A DNA stretch of 64,000 nt from assembly GCA_963922205.1 (NCBI GenBank), contig CAWUHX010000101.1:124001-188000 (forward strand), given 5' to 3'. Made by a program: the position numbers and the translations under genes. Positions 51,314 through 64,000 of this stretch are shown piece after piece (the stretch's first letter is position 1; every line of letters starts with the position of its first letter). Under the pieces are notes generated by a model. It ran no database searches. It was not told the origin of the DNA and saw only the letters and a program-made list of their open reading frames with translations. The stretch comes from Romanomermis culicivorax (taxonomy: Eukaryota; Nematoda; Enoplea; Mermithida; Mermithidae).

Positions 51314-53568
51314 AAAAAAAAATCACTTTACCGCGGGTTTTTTGCTCTTAATTTTTCATTTTATGGTCTCGTGATCTGTTAATTTACTTATCCTAGATAT
51401 GTGATAGATATGACCTATGATCTGAACTGAATTGATTCGATTATAATCAACTATATTGTCGTCTGTTTTCCTGCTTCAGCAGTATTAAAGCCTTGAATGC
51501 AAAAGCTCTAGAAACGAGGTAAAAACCCAAACATATTTTAGGCCGGCATTTGACGAATTTTAAATATTTTGGAAAACTTTTCTGAAATCAGCAAGTTAAA
51601 ACTTACAAAATGACGTACATAAATTTATCAATTCAAAAAAATTGTATATGCTAAGGCAAAGAGCAATAGCCTTTTATTCCTGAAAAAATTATTAAACAAA
51701 TTGCAGAAAAAAATATAAAAAATCCAAAGTATTGACAAAAAAAACTTTAAAAAAATAGAAAAAATAAATTCATAATTAAAAATTTGGTTTCAAAAACAAA
51801 ATAAAATTTTGGCAAAATCTTTCAAACGGCTATAAAAATACTTCAGAAAAGCCAAAACCACACAACTTTTTGGCCAATATCCGCAAAGTGACACGACTTT
51901 CAAAATTAATATATTTTGAGGTTACGCTTAAGCATACATTTGTGAATCTGCCTGAACAATTTATCGAATCTGAGAAAGAAATGAAAATTTCAAAAACATC
52001 TCAAAGAAATAGCAGATTAATAAGTGGGCTACATTTTTTCATGCGATTTTAACAATATTTTCATGTGTAATAATTACTATGATCCTGGAAAGTTCCTTGC
52101 ACATGTCAAAAATAGAAACGGCGACTTGTTTTCAACTGAAAAGTCGAAAATATTGAAAACCGATGGCGTTGTTTTCTGCATATAGTTCCCAAAATAGAAT
52201 TCCATATTTTACTATTTTAGACCTCCTTTGAGGCCTGATCTCCTTGACAGTTGAAAAGTTGGATACTGACTTACCAACATACATCATTGGTGAATTTTCC
52301 TTCCATGATCTTTTTTACCATGAATTTGATCATCTTTTAAGTTTATCTTACATGAAATGGTGTTTAACTCATCGGGTAAAGATTCCTTGAGAAAAAATTT
52401 TTGCAGGACCAGTTGCATTAATTGTATTTTTTTCATTTTTTGACAATTCTAGAAATGAGTGGAAAAATCCAATCGCTACAGTAAACTTGTAAAGAAAAGG
52501 TGCTAATCTGCTGGCAGGCTATTTTTATGCTTGTGAATCAGAAAAAGACAGAAAATTTCATTTTTTACTCTTAGATTTTTTACTCAAAAATCACAAATTT
52601 TGAGCACATGCGAAAAACGGTTTATTGCAGGAAACAGCTGAAATAGTCCTTTAAAAATATAGGCTCTAGATGCAGCGAATTCGCGTCGGATTGGTCTGAA
52701 ATGTTTAAACTTCATATTTTAAATTATGCGGTGTTTACATTATTTTTGGAGTAAAGAAATTCGAGCACATGCCGAAAAGTTGTTCTTCTGTTTGTAAGTT
52801 TTCTTGCTCGTCCGGGTGACGGATTGAACTGAGTTTCCAAATCAAAAATTTTTACATATGAGTCGTTTGTGTGAAACTTACTGTATAACAAGCCAAATGG
52901 CTCTTTTGGATTACGTTTGATCATTGATCTAAATCATCTCAATTTTACTGGATTGTTTTCCTCAAGGAGCTCTATTGAAATTTACAATTTCGACGAAAAT
53001 TTGATCCACATTTTTTTGTAAATCATTACGCCTTTTTCATCTATATCAATCTATAGTCAATTTTTGATCAATTGCTTGTCTGTTAGTTCGTACTTGCTCT
53101 TCACAAAAGTGTACAGATTATATATCGACAACGTCAATAAACCAGTTTCTGAAGAAGCCAGCAAATGGTCTTGTTTACCCTTTTTGCATCCAGTGTATAT
53201 AATCGATTTTTGGAACACATTTTTGACAACTGACATAAAATATATTTATGATGGATGCACTGCGTTTCTACCTCATTCTTCATAATTCTATTCTTTTGTT
53301 TGTGTATAAAAGATTCCTCATAATTCTATACTCCATTTGCATAAAAGAAGAATATTGTTGTTTTGCTGGCCTGCGATTCCACTAAAACTATAGTTTGTTT
53401 TTTCATATTTTTTGTCAAACGTACAATAAGAATTTTGTGTCAAGGATTTTAGACGACAATATTTATTTTCGTCATTTTATAATTTATAGGCTTATCACCA
53501 AAAATAGACTATTTTTGTACTTTTTTAGTTTATTAATTACTCGTAAATCGTCCTATTTCGTCGAAGAC
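51314..53568. other. Intergenic between the two dehydrogenase genes
   Basis: 2.25 kb, AT-rich. Short open frames (for example 53064-53285) lack splice context or similarity. An acceptor-like TTTTTTAG near 53527 precedes the next ATG by about 40 bp. No gene was recognised. Confidence 0.5.
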
Positions 53569-58507
<4,939 letters not shown>

Positions 58508-58639
58508 TTTTAATTTTGTAATTATAGGGAAGTATATATTTGCGAATCAAATCCATAATGTATTAGATCATGATTTTTTTCTCTATGCAAAGTTCACGAG
58601 GCTTTGTAAAATTCATTAATTATGTGTAGACGTCAAGTA

Positions 58640-58645
58640 AATAAA
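58640..58645 (+). terminator. Candidate poly(A) signal of the Ldh_2 gene
   Basis: AATAAA 133 bp after the Ldh_2 stop codon and 298 bp before the next ATG. Confidence 0.5.
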
Positions 58646-58942
58646 GCTGCAGGAAATCTATTATGCTTTTGGAGCAACGTGACCTTTTCTATGGCGCCCC
58701 GGGGCGTCGGATCGATTTCCATGAACCATCTCTGTGTGAAAAGGTGACGTCTTACCTGCTCTCTCTGTGTAGTTCATCTTATTATTTTCTAGCTCTACAA
58801 TACTCGCCGGCCTCAAAAACTATCTGATTTCATTACTGTTGATTAACTTCTCATAAGATCCATGATCTCTTTTAGAGAAAAAAAAGTTTTCCCATGCTCG
58901 GCAGATTTGTTCTAATGCATATTTTCTAGCCTACTCACTGTA

Positions 58943-62918
<3,976 letters not shown>

Positions 62919-63412
62919 TAATTTTTGTACGTTCATCTGAGGAACGTGAAAGAAAATCGGTCAATGTTTGTCAACAAATAAGGAAAATTTGTAGGGCACA
63001 CGAAAAAATCTTTTTTCTGTTTGTGATTATTTTTTTCATAAAAAAATAATTCCAAAAACAAAAATTTCATGCTTATTGATTCTGAAAGCAGGATGGCTTA
63101 GAAAAGGACGTATAAAAATTACGGACTAATCACTTTTGACTTAGTATCCATGGTTACATGAGATTTGGTTGATTAACGGTGTCACCGTGACGTTCATTTG
63201 ATTTATTATGAAACGAACTTCATGATCACAACTGAGCAGAAATACACTAATCATTTCAATAAATAGCGCAGCGTTTATTGTTTTTGGGTCCATCTGGTGC
63301 ACCGTATCAGAGGGCACAATTGATTAAAATTTTTCAAAATCACTGAGAACGATTTCTCAAATCGATTTATCTGACTGCCTAACGCTACTCTGAATAATCT
63401 TCCATCACCTAG

Positions 63413-63482
63413 AGCAGTCTTAGTTTAGTGGTTATCACCTGCAACTACTGGTCTCGAGAATAATGTTTGAACTTGGATGTAT
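63413..63482 (+). repeat. tRNA-derived repeat family 2, copy 2
   Basis: GCAGTCTTAGTTTAGTGG (A-box-like), TTATCACCTGCAACTACTGG, TCTCGAGAA and GTTTGAACTTGG (weak B-box) align with the reverse complement of 57802-57873. Confidence 0.5.
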
Positions 63483-63599
63483 GGTAGCTGGCTTAGGCAG
63501 ACACAGTCTTTCATTCTTATGGGGTCAATAAATTGTTTAGGCCAGCTTGGAACGGAAGATGCCAGCCTGTTGAATAAGCGTCTAAATAGTGCCTGAGTA

Positions 63600-64000
63600 A
63601 TTATGTGGCAAAAACATATGGAAAATTGTGTCCCAACACAGTAAAAAGCCTGTCCCAAAAACAATGCTTAAGCATAGGGAATCATCGACAAATGTCTCCC
63701 CAATATGTAAAAAATGTGTCTCGAGCAAAATTTTTTGGGAAAATTTTGTAAAAAAGTGAGTAAAACCGTTAGATCATTAGATTCTGTGACGTTTTCAAAA
63801 ACATTTTTGTGAAACATTGCGTTATCAAATTTAACACCCAAGTTGGTCAAGGAATATTGGTGTCAAATTTTACCCGTTGAAGCTTCGGCGTACTTTCTAC
63901 ATGGAAATCGAATTTTGCACATTAAAGCTTAGGGCATATTTTCTAATGTAAGTCTAATTTTACCCATTATTGAAGCTTCGAGCGTACTTTCTAGATGGAA
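63600..64000 (+). repeat. Dispersed repeat with 40-bp modules, copy 3 (cut by window end)
   Basis: The blocks AACAATGCTTAAGCATAGGG, AGTGAGTAAAACCGTTAG, ATTAGATTCTGTGACG and three GAAGCTTCG-GCGTACTTTC modules occur in the same order as at 19560-19992. Confidence 0.7.

Overview
The window looks like nuclear DNA of a nematode. The evidence is a cuticle collagen with the nematode-type N-terminal block, a transthyretin-like (TTL) family protein, AT-rich non-coding DNA, introns ending in TTTTCAG-like acceptors, acceptor-like sites just upstream of several start codons (candidate spliced-leader sites), and a degenerate interstitial array of the nematode telomere unit TTAGGC. The species cannot be named. 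All gene models below were built by hand: exons were joined only where splice sites, phase and protein similarity agree, and every complete model sums to a whole number of codons.

Left third (1-18.4 kb), all minus strand: the 5' part of a typical 2-Cys peroxiredoxin (3359 leftward off the window), a secreted DOMON-domain protein (9518-6423), and an MPPED/UPF0046-type metallophosphoesterase (18258-10032). The introns and spacers carry a Tc1/mariner relic, C-tract repeats, minisatellites and two foldback elements. One foldback has perfect 9-bp target duplications and starts directly after the GT of a splice donor.

Middle (18.4-39.1 kb), plus strand: a PLP aminotransferase of the isopenicillin-N-epimerase-like family (20813-24924), a two-domain TTL protein (27073-31391) and a three-exon cuticle collagen (34134-39103). 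The large TTL intron holds a GC-rich foldback, a 1.4-kb TATAAC satellite and two opposed copies of a tRNA-derived SINE. A roughly 1-kb foldback lies between the TTL and collagen genes.

Right third (39.1-64 kb), plus strand: a PLD3/4-like type II membrane phospholipase D (39679-47548), L-lactate dehydrogenase (48696-51313), an unrelated malate/L-lactate dehydrogenase of the Ldh_2 (YlbC-like) fold (53569-58507), and the N-terminal part of a membrane-anchored C2-domain protein (58943-62894, continuing right). The last two lie only 436 bp apart.

Functionally this is a mixed housekeeping and secretory neighbourhood: redox defence, 2-hydroxyacid metabolism, PLP chemistry, cuticle and secreted or lysosomal proteins. 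It has no shared pathway. No prokaryotic features, CRISPR arrays, rRNA genes or convincing functional tRNA genes were found, and no LTR or virus-like element was recognised. The most unusual content is the foldback elements and the SINE and minisatellite families that recur in introns of unrelated genes.
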